Positions 45,010 through 53,537 of a stretch of 64,000 nucleotides of DNA are shown here, piece by piece (the first letter of the stretch is position 1; each line of letters starts with the position of its first letter). The translations under genes and the position numbers were made by a program. The notes under the pieces were generated by a model. That model was given only the letters and a program-made list of their open reading frames with translations. It was not told where the DNA came from and ran no database searches. This DNA is from an uncultured Ignavibacteria bacterium (GTDB lineage Bacteria; Bacteroidota; Ignavibacteria; SZUA-365), in contig CAJXVM010000001.1 in NCBI GenBank assembly GCA_913061095.1, forward strand, positions 62,001-126,000, written 5' to 3'.

Positions 45010-46713
45010 ATGCTCCACCGACTTTTCCATATCGTCCGGGCGTCAGTCCCATATCGGATGTTCATATTCATCCTGCTTCTGGCCGGATGCGCATCGCAGC
45101 GTCCGCCCGAGGGTGGTCCGGTGGACTCCGAACCCCCGGTCGTCGAGGAGACCGAACCTGCGAACGGCACCGTGCGGTTCACGGGACGGAAGGTCACGCT
45201 GCGCTTCAGCGAGTACGTACAGCGTCAGAGTTTTCAGGATGCCGTCCATATTTCGCCTCTGCCACCCACGCCGCCGGAATACGACTGGTCGGGGAAGGAT
45301 GTCACGATCATGTTCCAGGATTCACTGATCGCGAACCGCACATACGTGATTTCCGTGGGGACGAAGGTGCGGGACGTCAACGCGTCGAATCCTATGGCCG
45401 CGAACTTCCAGCTGGCCTTCTCCACCGGTGACAGTCTCGACAGAGGCCGTTTCGACGGTATTGTGCTCGATCCGGATCCGGCCGGAGTGACGCTGGGTGC
45501 GTATCTTCTGTCCCCCGGTCGCGCCGACACGCTGAACCCGTCCGACGATCGTCCGGACTACGTTGTGATGAGTTCCGAGGACGGGACCTTCCGTTTCTCG
45601 TACGTGGCTCCCGGTACGTACCGCGTGTTTGCCCTGCGCGACAAGGCGAGCAACACGCTGTACGATGTCGAGATCGATCCGGTCGGGATTCCGATGCGTG
45701 ACGTAGTCGTGCAGGATTCACTGCCTTCCGAACGGCCGCTGCGCTTCCGGCTGTTCACCGCCGACACCACGCATCCCTCGATACAGCGTGCCGAGGCACT
45801 GCATGACCGGCGTGTGCGAGTCAAATTCAATGAAACGGTCTTCCCTCAGCCGATTCCCGAGCGGCTGCTCTTTCTGCGTGATTCCGCCACCGCCGAACGT
45901 CAGCCGGTGATTGCCATCCTGGCACCGCAGGGTGAACAGTTCACCCACGACCTCTTTCTGGGCACACCGCTCACGACTGCACGATACGAACTGATCGCGG
46001 ATTCCCTTTTTGATGATGCGCGCAACATGATCGCGCTGCCTGACAGCGGCATATACCTGAACGGCATCGCGAGGCAGGACACCACGGCTCCCTCCATCAT
46101 CGCCCGCTTTCCGGATCCCCGGGCGCGGGATGTACCGCCGGACAGCAGTTTCGTTCTTGTATTCGACCGGCCGGTTTCGCGCGGCATCACCGTGACCCTC
46201 CGCGATTCGACCGAAGCCGACGTGCCTCTGCGTGCCGCATGGCAGCATCCGGCGCGCGTCCGTTTCAGCCATGCCGTTCTCATGGATGAAGCCGCCTATG
46301 AACTCTGTATTGATCTCCGCACGGTGCGTGATTCCGTGACCTCCCGCGCCGCCGGCGACAGTGTTTACTGTTCCGGATTCACGACGGGAGTCGCCGACCG
46401 CTACGGCATCATTGCGGGGAGCATTCGCAGCGATGATTCGACCGGCAGTTTCCGCGTCCGTATTCGTGAGACCGGTACGAAGGATGCGCTGACACGCGAG
46501 ACGGCTGCCGACAGCAGCCGGAGTTACCGGTTCCCGCGACTTCCCGAAGGGAAATACGTCCTCGATGCGTTCAAGGACGAAAACGATAATGAGCGATACG
46601 ATCCCGGAGAGGCCTTCCCCTACCGCCGTCCTGAGCCGTTTGGTGTTCTGCGTGACACCATTCGCGTCCGCGCACGCTGGGAGACAAACGGCGTCGTGAT
46701 TCCCGTCCGCTGA
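45010..46713 (+). CDS. Large lipoprotein with Ig-like (Big_5/SbsA-type) domains
   Basis: A 567-residue surface or periplasmic lipoprotein: lipobox LAGC (Cys near residue 28), Pro-rich SQRPPEGGPVDSEPP, an Ig-like domain with TEPANGTVRFTGRKVTLRFSEYV and ANFQLAFSTGD, a carboxypeptidase-regulatory-like segment with FRFSYVAPGTYRVFALRD, more Ig-like segments with ARFPDPRARDVPPDSSF, and a C-terminal unit with EGKYVLDAFKDENDNERYDPGE. This architecture is common in Bacteroidota next to mltG-like genes. Function unknown; it follows mltG by 3 nt. Confidence 0.85.
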   Translation: MLHRLFHIVRASVPYRMFIFILLLAGCASQRPPEGGPVDSEPPVVEETEPANGTVRFTGRKVTLRFSEYVQRQSFQDAVHISPLPPTPPEYDWSGKDVTIMFQDSLIANRTYVISVGTKVRDVNASNPMAANFQLAFSTGDSLDRGRFDGIVLDPDPAGVTLGAYLLSPGRADTLNPSDDRPDYVVMSSEDGTFRFSYVAPGTYRVFALRDKASNTLYDVEIDPVGIPMRDVVVQDSLPSERPLRFRLFTADTTHPSIQRAEALHDRRVRVKFNETVFPQPIPERLLFLRDSATAERQPVIAILAPQGEQFTHDLFLGTPLTTARYELIADSLFDDARNMIALPDSGIYLNGIARQDTTAPSIIARFPDPRARDVPPDSSFVLVFDRPVSRGITVTLRDSTEADVPLRAAWQHPARVRFSHAVLMDEAAYELCIDLRTVRDSVTSRAAGDSVYCSGFTTGVADRYGIIAGSIRSDDSTGSFRVRIRETGTKDALTRETAADSSRSYRFPRLPEGKYVLDAFKDENDNERYDPGEAFPYRRPEPFGVLRDTIRVRARWETNGVVIPVR

Positions 46714-46824
46714 TGACATTTTGTGACATCTCTTGACCGCCTGCACACAACTCTGAGAAGTGCCGGACGTAGATTGATGTGTAGTTACTGCAGATCAATC
46801 ACCACATTGCATAGAGAGGCTGTC

Positions 46825-47274
46825 ATGAAAACGCGCATTACCGTTCTGATCACCATGATGATATTGACCGCCGGTGCCCGGATCACCGCGCAAAACGCTG
46901 ACGAAGGCTTGACCGCAGACAGGATGAAGCTGGGAACAGCCACGGAACAGAAACTTGATCTCGCGGTTCAGAATTATATGATGGGTCTGAAATCCGACAA
47001 CGACGGCCTCGTGGAATCCAGTCTCTACTATGCGGTGCGGCTTCGCATCGCTTACCCCGAGAAGGATCTGGAAGCACTTGAAACGACCATTGACGGGCTG
47101 GTAACTGGTGGCAAAACGCCGAGTATCCGCTATTTGGCCTACCTCGCAAGCACCCTCTACGCATCCCCCTCCCTTGTCAACAGGGAAGACCTCGAACAGA
47201 CTTCTGACATCACTTCATTCTTCGCCTCGGTCTCCGAACAGCTCCAGAGCCGGCTCATCGTCCGCACCAACTGA
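46825..47274 (+). CDS. Small secreted hypothetical protein
   Basis: A 149-residue protein with a signal peptide (ending RITAQ) and an all-helical mature part rich in Leu, Tyr and Ser (VESSLYYAVRLRIAYPEKDLEALETTIDGLVTGG). The start at 46825 has GAGAGG 5 nt upstream; the longer upstream frame has no ribosome site. It ends before a strong bidirectional terminator. I recognise no family. Confidence 0.65.
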   Translation: MKTRITVLITMMILTAGARITAQNADEGLTADRMKLGTATEQKLDLAVQNYMMGLKSDNDGLVESSLYYAVRLRIAYPEKDLEALETTIDGLVTGGKTPSIRYLAYLASTLYASPSLVNREDLEQTSDITSFFASVSEQLQSRLIVRTN

Positions 47275-47308
47275 GCCTCTCAGACAGATACCTCCTCATC
47301 GCAGAATG

Positions 47309-47334
47309 AAAAAGGCGCCCGCAGGCGCCTTTTT
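47309..47334. terminator. Bidirectional rho-independent terminator
   Basis: AAAAAGGCGCC (47309-47319) and GGCGCCTTTTT (47324-47334) form a perfect 11-bp stem with a CGCA loop and T-runs on both strands. It sits between the convergent small secreted protein gene (+) and the SPOR gene (-), and can end both transcripts. Confidence 0.92.
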
Positions 47335-47369
47335 CGCTGTTCGAATTCGATCAGTCTGCAGAGACGACG

Positions 47370-47927
47370 TTATCGCTTCCGCTCCCTTACTGTCTGAAGA
47401 ACCTTGTCGCGCACAACCCATGCTTCCGGCACGCCGTGCTCGTGAAGCAGGTCACGGAGGGAATCCGCGGGCGGTTTGGTCAGGAAATCACCGAGCCGGA
47501 TCTTGTAATACGGAGCATCGAATGACATATCGAGGCGTGCCGGGGCGATATCAAGTGAATCGAGCCGGGACTGCAGTGATATCAGCTGCTCCTGGGCATC
47601 ATCGATATTCGTCGTGGAGTGCAGCTGAATACGAAATCCCATGATCTTCCGTACTCGTTCCACCCAGGAGATTTCCTCTGTTTCGGGGGCAGGCGTTTCG
47701 GTCTCCACGACGGTTGTCGTGTCCTGCTCCGCCACCCGGTACGCGCCGGGATCGAAGGATTTTTCATGTTCCCGGAGCGGCTTCGCCTCCTGCCGTTCGG
47801 CGACCTCGGAGGATGAACTGCAGGACACCATTAACAGGCCGGTGGCCATCATCATCATCAGAGCAGCAGCCCCGAAAGGAACACCGTGTGGCGAATTGCT
47901 CCGTCTTATGTGCAATCGCATCGGCAT
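47370..47927 (-). CDS. SPOR-domain lipoprotein (A)
   Basis: A 185-residue lipoprotein: lipobox MVSC (Cys near residue 36), a charged linker with AEQDTTTVVETETPAPETE, then a C-terminal domain of SPOR type (GFRIQLHSTTNIDDAQEQL, YYKIRLGDFLTKPPADSL), which in this family binds denuded peptidoglycan at septa. It is the last gene of the - strand block and stops 36 nt from the terminator. The upstream gene is a second SPOR lipoprotein. Confidence 0.82.
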   Translation of the reverse strand: MPMRLHIRRSNSPHGVPFGAAALMMMMATGLLMVSCSSSSEVAERQEAKPLREHEKSFDPGAYRVAEQDTTTVVETETPAPETEEISWVERVRKIMGFRIQLHSTTNIDDAQEQLISLQSRLDSLDIAPARLDMSFDAPYYKIRLGDFLTKPPADSLRDLLHEHGVPEAWVVRDKVLQTVRERKR

Positions 47928-47930
47928 GAA

Positions 47931-48497
47931 TCAGCGGGCAACTTCAACAAGGAAGGCATCCGGGTAGCCGAGCGACTGCACTTCGGTTTTCAGTTTCGTG
48001 GCGTGTTCACGATCCTGGAAGGATCCGAGGGTCACCTTGTAGTACCCGGTTGCCGGGTCATAGCGCTTGTAGACGGGATGATTGAATCTCTTTTTCACGT
48101 CCTCCACAAGCTCAAATGCGCCGGATTCATTCTTGAATGCGCCGAGCTGCACGCTCCACATCATCGTTCCGGCGCGCGGTGACACCGAAGGCTGCGACGT
48201 GGTCTGCGGCGGTGGAGTGCTTTCCGGCACCTCGCTTTCCGGGGCCTGTTCATCCTGTTCCGGTGTGCGCACGGGAACAGGCTTTTCAACCGCCGGCACA
48301 TCCTCATCCTCGACGACTTCGATCTCAACCGGCTCGTCAGTCTCGGGAATAATCGGTTCCTCGCGATCGACACGCTCGAAAGAGGTATCTTCCTCCTGCG
48401 CCTTTTCCGATCCGCTGAGTTCATCGCTGGAGCTGCATGCAGTCAGCAGCAGGGACAATGCCAGCAGCGTGCCGCCCAGAGATTTCCAAGTTCTCAT
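47931..48497 (-). CDS. SPOR-domain lipoprotein (B)
   Basis: A 188-residue lipoprotein: lipobox LTAC (Cys near residue 21), a 75-residue acidic and Pro-rich linker (IEVVEDEDVPAVEKPVPV and PPPQTTSQPSVSP), then a clean SPOR domain (MMWSVQLGAFKNESGAFELVEDVKKRF, GYYKVTLGSFQDREHATKL). Likely a periplasmic peptidoglycan binder. It is followed by SPOR protein A after 3 nt and preceded by deoC after 12 nt. The two share only domain-level likeness. Confidence 0.9.
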   Translation of the reverse strand: MRTWKSLGGTLLALSLLLTACSSSDELSGSEKAQEEDTSFERVDREEPIIPETDEPVEIEVVEDEDVPAVEKPVPVRTPEQDEQAPESEVPESTPPPQTTSQPSVSPRAGTMMWSVQLGAFKNESGAFELVEDVKKRFNHPVYKRYDPATGYYKVTLGSFQDREHATKLKTEVQSLGYPDAFLVEVAR

Positions 48498-48509
48498 TCG
48501 TTCCTCCGG

Positions 48510-49223
48510 TTATGCTGAATTGAGTGCAATCAACTGAATGCCCGCGCTTGCTCCAATGCGGTCGGCACCCGCCGCAACCATTGCGAGAGCGTCTTCACGG
48601 GTCCGTATCCCCCCGCTGGCCTTCACGCCTGCCGACTCGCCGACAATGCCGCGCATGAGCCGGACAACCTCGACCGTGGCACCTCCTCCGCCGAAACCCG
48701 TGGATGTCTTGACAAAATCCGCGCCCGCATCGAGCGCAATATTGCATGCCTCGGTTACCTGCGACGCATCAAGCAGATTCGTCTCGAGGATAACTTTCAC
48801 CACCGTTCCGTCCCGTTTTGCGCGCGCCGTCTGCACGACCTGCCTGATATCGTTTTCCACGTACGCCAGATCGCCTTCGATCAGCCGACCGATATGCAGT
48901 ACCATGTCAAATTCATCGGCACCGTCAGCTTCGGCAAATTCGGTTTCTTTCACCTTGATTTCCGTTCGATTGGCGCCGAGCGGGAAACCGATGACAGTAC
49001 AGACCTTTGCCTTACTGTCCTTCAGTACACTCGAGCACAGGCGCACCCAGGAGGGATTCACACAGACGGAAGCGAATCCGTACTGTCGCGCTTCGTCACA
49101 GAGCCGGAGAATTGCGAGTTCTCCCGCATCCGGTTTCAGCAGCGTATGATCGATGATTCCTGCCAGTTCGGTGTCGTACGGTACATCCGTCATAAAAGTC
49201 CGGTCACGCAGTTCGTTTGTCAT
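48510..49223 (-). CDS. deoC: Deoxyribose-phosphate aldolase
   Basis: A class I aldolase cleaving 2-deoxyribose 5-phosphate to glyceraldehyde 3-phosphate and acetaldehyde. The Schiff-base Lys is in FVKTSTGFGGGGAT (near residue 175), with the other active Lys in VVKVILETNLL; the N terminus IDHTLLKPDAG and the C terminus GASAGIQLI are typical. The gene may start at 49223 or at a second ATG ten codons later, which is the more usual family length (about 227 residues). It is embedded between barrel and SPOR genes with 9-12 nt gaps, an odd setting for nucleoside catabolism. Confidence 0.95.
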   Translation of the reverse strand: MTNELRDRTFMTDVPYDTELAGIIDHTLLKPDAGELAILRLCDEARQYGFASVCVNPSWVRLCSSVLKDSKAKVCTVIGFPLGANRTEIKVKETEFAEADGADEFDMVLHIGRLIEGDLAYVENDIRQVVQTARAKRDGTVVKVILETNLLDASQVTEACNIALDAGADFVKTSTGFGGGGATVEVVRLMRGIVGESAGVKASGGIRTREDALAMVAAGADRIGASAGIQLIALNSA

Positions 49224-49232
49224 ACAGGGGTT

Positions 49233-50030
49233 TCAGAGACCGAAACGCAGCACCATCGACGCACGCAGCACAGCGATGCGCCAGTCGGCATTTCCGCTGA
49301 GAACGGACGTCACCGGAAAGTCGAGCTGCAGTTCGGGAGCAAGCACCGCTCCGCGGCCGAGAACCAGATCATACCCAACTCCTGCGCTCAGCAGCGCACG
49401 GATTTCCGGATCCGCTGCGGCATCCAGCGCCTCGTCGCGGTAGACAATCCTGCTGCTTCCAGTCTCCGGATAACGCAGATCCGACGGCTCACGGAGATAT
49501 TCCTCCTCCAGAATGGTGCCATCGAGGTAAAAACCGGCTCCCGCTCCGGTGAGAAAGTACAACCCTCCTGCTCCCGTAAACCAGACGGCATCGAAATGCA
49601 CGGAGGCATACTGCATATCCGCTTCGATCCGCCGCTCCGCGATGATCTCGGCGAAGCTGCCGTCAGAGAGGTAGACTGTTCCCGGAAGGTCCTTGACATA
49701 CGCTGTAGAAAGCACTTCATAGTTCCCCTGCAAACGCAAGCCAAAATAACGGTTTACAAAGATTTCCAGATGCATTCCTGCATGGTATCCGATACCGGTG
49801 CCGTTATCGAACTCACAATCGCAGGCGGCCCTGGGACTATTGAAGGCGTATCCGCCGCTACCTCCCACCTGGAAACCGATAGCGATAGCGCCGGGATAGG
49901 TCTGCCGGAAACCATGCATAAGGCGGTAGCGGCGCTGTGCCTGTGATTCCTCCACACAGGAAAACATGATCAGCAGCAGCAGCACGATAACTGCCGCGCC
50001 GTTCCCATATGTTCGTTTCTCAGGATGCAT
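49233..50030 (-). CDS. Outer-membrane beta-barrel protein, paralogue 1
   Basis: About 265 residues with a signal peptide ending SQAQ, then amphipathic beta strands in a family pattern: FQVGGSGGYAFN, GIGYHAGMHLEIFVNRYFGLRLQGNYEV, VHFDAVWFTGAGGLYFLTGAGAGF, and a C-terminal strand pair ending VLRASMVLRFGL. It contains a CDC pair near residue 60. The start could also be a GTG at 50039; GGAGG lies at 50047-50043. It shares layout and end motifs with the next gene and with 62237-63142. Location is inferred from sequence only. Confidence 0.72.
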   Translation of the reverse strand: MHPEKRTYGNGAAVIVLLLLIMFSCVEESQAQRRYRLMHGFRQTYPGAIAIGFQVGGSGGYAFNSPRAACDCEFDNGTGIGYHAGMHLEIFVNRYFGLRLQGNYEVLSTAYVKDLPGTVYLSDGSFAEIIAERRIEADMQYASVHFDAVWFTGAGGLYFLTGAGAGFYLDGTILEEEYLREPSDLRYPETGSSRIVYRDEALDAAADPEIRALLSAGVGYDLVLGRGAVLAPELQLDFPVTSVLSGNADWRIAVLRASMVLRFGL

Positions 50031-50056
50031 GATGTACACCGGCCTCCAGTTTTATG

Positions 50057-50872
50057 TCAGAGTGCAAAGCGAAGATAGACCTGTGCCTGGAACACGGTCA
50101 TCCTCCAGTCCTGGAATTCAGATACGATGGGTGTCAGCGGGAACGACAGCGACACCTCCGGGGCGATCGAAACAGCCGGGGTGAGAGGGATAATATATCC
50201 GAGCTTCGCCGCGGCAGCCAGGCGATACCCCGTATCGTCGTAGAAACGTGAGAGCGGATCATCCATCGAGGTCTGCTCGCGCCCACTACCATCGACGTAC
50301 GTTATGCCCGGGGTGATGATGCGTTCGGTCTCCTCGATGCTGTCATCGATGACGACGGAGATTTCCCCGCCGGCAGCGACGTAAAGACCGCGTACGGCCA
50401 GGTCCCATTTCCCGTAAATTCCCAACTCGACGAGCGTCATTTGCACGATGGACTCCAGTGCGAAATCGACGTTGTAAAATTCGCCGTCCTCGGGCGGAAA
50501 TCGGAGAAATTCGACGCGGGTCTGGTTCTTGTCATGAGAGGCACGTATGCTGCGAAGCCCGAGCGTCGCCATCAGGGACACATCCCCCGAAAGCGGATAG
50601 TCAACAAAGCCACCGAACTGGAACCCGAGACCGTTGCCTCCTCCCTCGTAGGCGCACTGACAGACGGTTTCGAAGGTGCCGTTGCTGGCGATCCAGCCGA
50701 CTCCGGCATAGGGACCAACGTGCAGTCTAAATGGAACGGGACGCAGGATGTCATCCTCGCCGCCGGGGGGATTCCCCGCCCGAAGCGTCGTTCCGAAGAG
50801 AAGGAGCAGAAAAAGAAATGAGATCAGGCGGATCACTGGCTTGCCGGGTTGATGTGCATGTATTGCCAGCAT
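50057..50872 (-). CDS. Outer-membrane beta-barrel protein, paralogue 2
   Basis: About 271 residues with a signal peptide (IRLISFLFLLLLFGTTLRAG) and barrel-like strands: HVGPYAGVGWIA, GLGFQFGGFVDYPLSGDVSLMATLGLRSI, WDLAVRGLYVAAGGEI, and a C terminus PEVSLSFPLTPIVSEFQ ... VYLRFAL that parallels paralogue 1 (PELQLDFPVTSVLS ... MVLRFGL). A CQC pair occurs at the same place as CDC in paralogue 1. The frame is open to 51100, but that part overlaps batE, so I use the ATG at 50872; a GTG 11 codons later would also give a signal peptide. Confidence 0.7.
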   Translation of the reverse strand: MLAIHAHQPGKPVIRLISFLFLLLLFGTTLRAGNPPGGEDDILRPVPFRLHVGPYAGVGWIASNGTFETVCQCAYEGGGNGLGFQFGGFVDYPLSGDVSLMATLGLRSIRASHDKNQTRVEFLRFPPEDGEFYNVDFALESIVQMTLVELGIYGKWDLAVRGLYVAAGGEISVVIDDSIEETERIITPGITYVDGSGREQTSMDDPLSRFYDDTGYRLAAAAKLGYIIPLTPAVSIAPEVSLSFPLTPIVSEFQDWRMTVFQAQVYLRFAL

Positions 50873-50903
50873 ATTACGATGGACACGCAAAAGAAACAAC
50901 CGC

Positions 50904-51695
50904 TCAGATGCGCTCAAGAGCGGACGCGCGGATCCAGCCGGTCTTCCCGTCCGCGAGACGGATACGGTAAAACGCATCCCGCATCTCCATGATGTGTACC
51001 TTGAGGCCCTCGTGCACTTTGAAACTTTCAATTCCGCTCGCATCCGGTGTGCTGCGCACAACGGTTTCGTCTGGCATGACCACGGCATACCGATGCGCAT
51101 TCAGTTCATCAAGTCGTGCGGAATAGAGCACAACGCTGAGGATGAAAAGGACTCCGAAGAAGATGCCGAGTCCCATGGCAAGACGCCGCAGGACGATGTT
51201 CCGAAAACCGAAAAACACAAACAGCGCGGCAGCAAGAATCCATAGCAGTACGACCGACACGATGAAAAAGGTCCCGGGCGTATAGGCAGTTCTGAATTCG
51301 TTCCACCAGCGTACGAAGAAGAGCAGGGGTACAGGTTCGAGTCGATCGCGGGTTCGCGCACGAACCACTTTGAGATTGTGGAGAACGTCCGGGTCCTGCG
51401 GCCGGTACAGCAGTGCTTTTTCGAGATGCAGGATACTGCGACCGAGCTCGCCATTCTTGTAATACGCGTTTCCGAGATTGTAATGCAGCAGATACCCGCC
51501 ATAGCCGCGGCGCTCGAGATTCATCAGGAGAGAAATGGCATCCCCATATTCCGCCGCCCGGTAGTGTTCGACCGCACGCTGGAACTCCGCAGAAGGGTTT
51601 TCCTGCGCGCGCAGAGGCATCCCTCCCGCTGTCATCAGCGCGGCCGCTACAATACAGGCGACGCGCAGTACAGTCAGTGTCATCAACCGCTTCAT
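50904..51695 (-). CDS. batE: BatE-like TPR / SH3 membrane protein
   Basis: A 263-residue exported membrane protein: signal peptide, three TPR-like units (residues 35-110, including LLHYNLGNAYYKNGELGRSILHLEKALLYRP), two hydrophobic segments (FFIVSVVLLWILAAALFVFF and GLGIFFGVLFILSVVLYS), and a C-terminal SH3-type domain (VVRSTPDASGIESFKVHEGLKVHIME ... GKTGWIRASALERI). This matches BatE of the Bacteroidota aerotolerance operon. It overlaps batD by 4 nt. Confidence 0.85.
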   Translation of the reverse strand: MKRLMTLTVLRVACIVAAALMTAGGMPLRAQENPSAEFQRAVEHYRAAEYGDAISLLMNLERRGYGGYLLHYNLGNAYYKNGELGRSILHLEKALLYRPQDPDVLHNLKVVRARTRDRLEPVPLLFFVRWWNEFRTAYTPGTFFIVSVVLLWILAAALFVFFGFRNIVLRRLAMGLGIFFGVLFILSVVLYSARLDELNAHRYAVVMPDETVVRSTPDASGIESFKVHEGLKVHIMEMRDAFYRIRLADGKTGWIRASALERI

Positions 51696-53527
51696 GCCTT
51701 CCCTCCTCGCATCGCCTCTTCGAGTCCAATGATCGCATCGCGCACCATGTCATAGAGGGCACGCATTTCATCCTCACTAGCGCGTGTGGACGAGAAGCGC
51801 GCAAATTCGACTCCTTCGAGTGCACGCTTCATCTGTTCGGTCAGATCGACGGGAAGCGCAAGCTGCTCGAGGCGCTCAATGACGGTGGCAATCGTCGTGC
51901 TGGATGTCGGCATGGAAAGCTTGTCCTGCACATATCCCCACAGCGCACGTGCGATTTCCAGATAATATGCTTCGATGTCTCCGGCATCGAGAAATCCGCG
52001 TGAATTGCGAAGTCGCTTTTCGGCAACGCGCGTCGCCCTGCGGCGTTTGAGTCCCGCGACATCCCCGTGGATGCGGTCGTAGCGCTGCTTCCAGGTGATT
52101 GCAGCAGCGAATGCGACAAACGGAAACAGGTACATGAGAATGAGCATCGGCAGGGGTATGCCGAATGGATCCGGCGGCTCCATTTCCTCCGGGGCTTCTT
52201 TTACCGGACGCACATCCATGGCGAGATAGTCGATGTACTCCTGCTCGACGGTTCCGGCGCGCTGCCGTGCATCTCCCTCGGCGATGTTCATCGTGAACGC
52301 TGGCGATTCGAGTGTCTCGTATTCCCCGCGCTCGAGGTTAAAATAGCTGAACGTGATCGGCGGGACAGTCACCTTCCCTGCATAACGCGGCACGAGAATG
52401 TACTCAAAACTCTTGCTGCCATACAGTGTCCCTGCTTCGGGACGCGCATCCTCGCTGATGGTCGGATCGTAATGATCAACGCCTGCGGGAAATGTGATTT
52501 CCGGTTCATCCAGCAAACGAATATTCCCGGATCCGCGCAGCGTCACCTTGAGAGTTGCGGTTTCATTCGCCTTCAGCTGATTGCGGTCAAGCGTCGCTTC
52601 CATCTCATAATCCCCGACGACACCCGAGAAGTCATTCGGACGTCCATTCTCGGGAAGCTCGCGAACGTTCACTCGCACTTTCTGGGTCAGCAACGTTTTC
52701 TTGATGCTTTCGTAGCGATCGAGAAAGGGATCACTGAAAAAGCGGTCGTAGAAATCGTCCCCGGTTTTCCTTCGCTTGCGTACCCGCACGGTCGTGCCGA
52801 CTTCAAACGGCTCGATAGTCAGTTCGCCTGTCTGTGTCGGGAAGTAAAGCACTTTGCGAAGCATGTACGTCTCGTACTGCTTGCCGTTATATACTTCAAC
52901 CCTGGGTCGCAGTTGCGTCGGCGATTCAACGTCTTCGGACCAGAATCCGACCATGCGCGGCAGCTTGATGGGATTCTCGAGCTGAAAGGCGACCCGGGAA
53001 TAGAGCTTGTATGTCACGGTGAGCGGTTCGCCGAGATAGACATCCGTGTCGCTCGGGATGGCACGAATGAAGAGATTGTCGCCGAGATCCACCTTCCCGG
53101 TTTCCTGCTGCCGCGAACGTCCCTGCTGCGACTGCGGCACGGCCCTGGTGACACGGACTGAGACGGTGTTGCTGGTCAGCCGTTCGCCGTCGTAGGTGAT
53201 GGAGGCTGACGGAACGGTGAAGGTTCCCGTGCTTCGCGGCTGAAGAACATAGGTCCAGGATATGCTGCTCGACATGCGCCCGTTGATGATGCGCACCTGC
53301 TGGGAGGTCGAAGGACCGGCGAGCGTAAGAAAATTCCGGTTCAGGTCCGGCGCGTTGAAATCACTCTGACTCCTGAGATTTCCTCCTGAAAGCGTATATG
53401 TGACCTGAAATTTTTCCCCGACCGGCACTTCGGTACGATCGACACTGCAGGTAAACTGCACCTCCTGTGCATTCAGAAGGGGCACGATCAGAACGAGGAG
53501 TATGATTCCGTATACCGGGGTTCGCAT
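51692..53527 (-). CDS. batD: BatD-like aerotolerance operon protein
   Basis: A 611-residue membrane protein: signal peptide (MRTPVYGIILLVLIVPLL), four or more beta-rich Ig-like segments with QEVQFTCSVDRTEVPVGEKFQVTYTLSGG and ANETATLKVTLRGSGNIRLLDEP, one transmembrane helix (LPMLILMYLFPFVAFAAAITW) and a cytoplasmic helical tail. This is the BatD (oxygen tolerance) layout. The start at 53527 is chosen because the open frame further upstream is the Gln/Lys-rich part of batC read in another frame. It lies 11 nt after batC. Confidence 0.85.
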   Translation of the reverse strand: MRTPVYGIILLVLIVPLLNAQEVQFTCSVDRTEVPVGEKFQVTYTLSGGNLRSQSDFNAPDLNRNFLTLAGPSTSQQVRIINGRMSSSISWTYVLQPRSTGTFTVPSASITYDGERLTSNTVSVRVTRAVPQSQQGRSRQQETGKVDLGDNLFIRAIPSDTDVYLGEPLTVTYKLYSRVAFQLENPIKLPRMVGFWSEDVESPTQLRPRVEVYNGKQYETYMLRKVLYFPTQTGELTIEPFEVGTTVRVRKRRKTGDDFYDRFFSDPFLDRYESIKKTLLTQKVRVNVRELPENGRPNDFSGVVGDYEMEATLDRNQLKANETATLKVTLRGSGNIRLLDEPEITFPAGVDHYDPTISEDARPEAGTLYGSKSFEYILVPRYAGKVTVPPITFSYFNLERGEYETLESPAFTMNIAEGDARQRAGTVEQEYIDYLAMDVRPVKEAPEEMEPPDPFGIPLPMLILMYLFPFVAFAAAITWKQRYDRIHGDVAGLKRRRATRVAEKRLRNSRGFLDAGDIEAYYLEIARALWGYVQDKLSMPTSSTTIATVIERLEQLALPVDLTEQMKRALEGVEFARFSSTRASEDEMRALYDMVRDAIIGLEEAMRGGKA

Positions 53528-53537
53528 GGCGCGCTGC

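Noticed and set aside
50873-51100. N-terminal extension of barrel paralogue 2 to 51100
   Set aside because: It overlaps batE for about 200 nt and has no ribosome site; a signal peptide begins only at 50872 or later.
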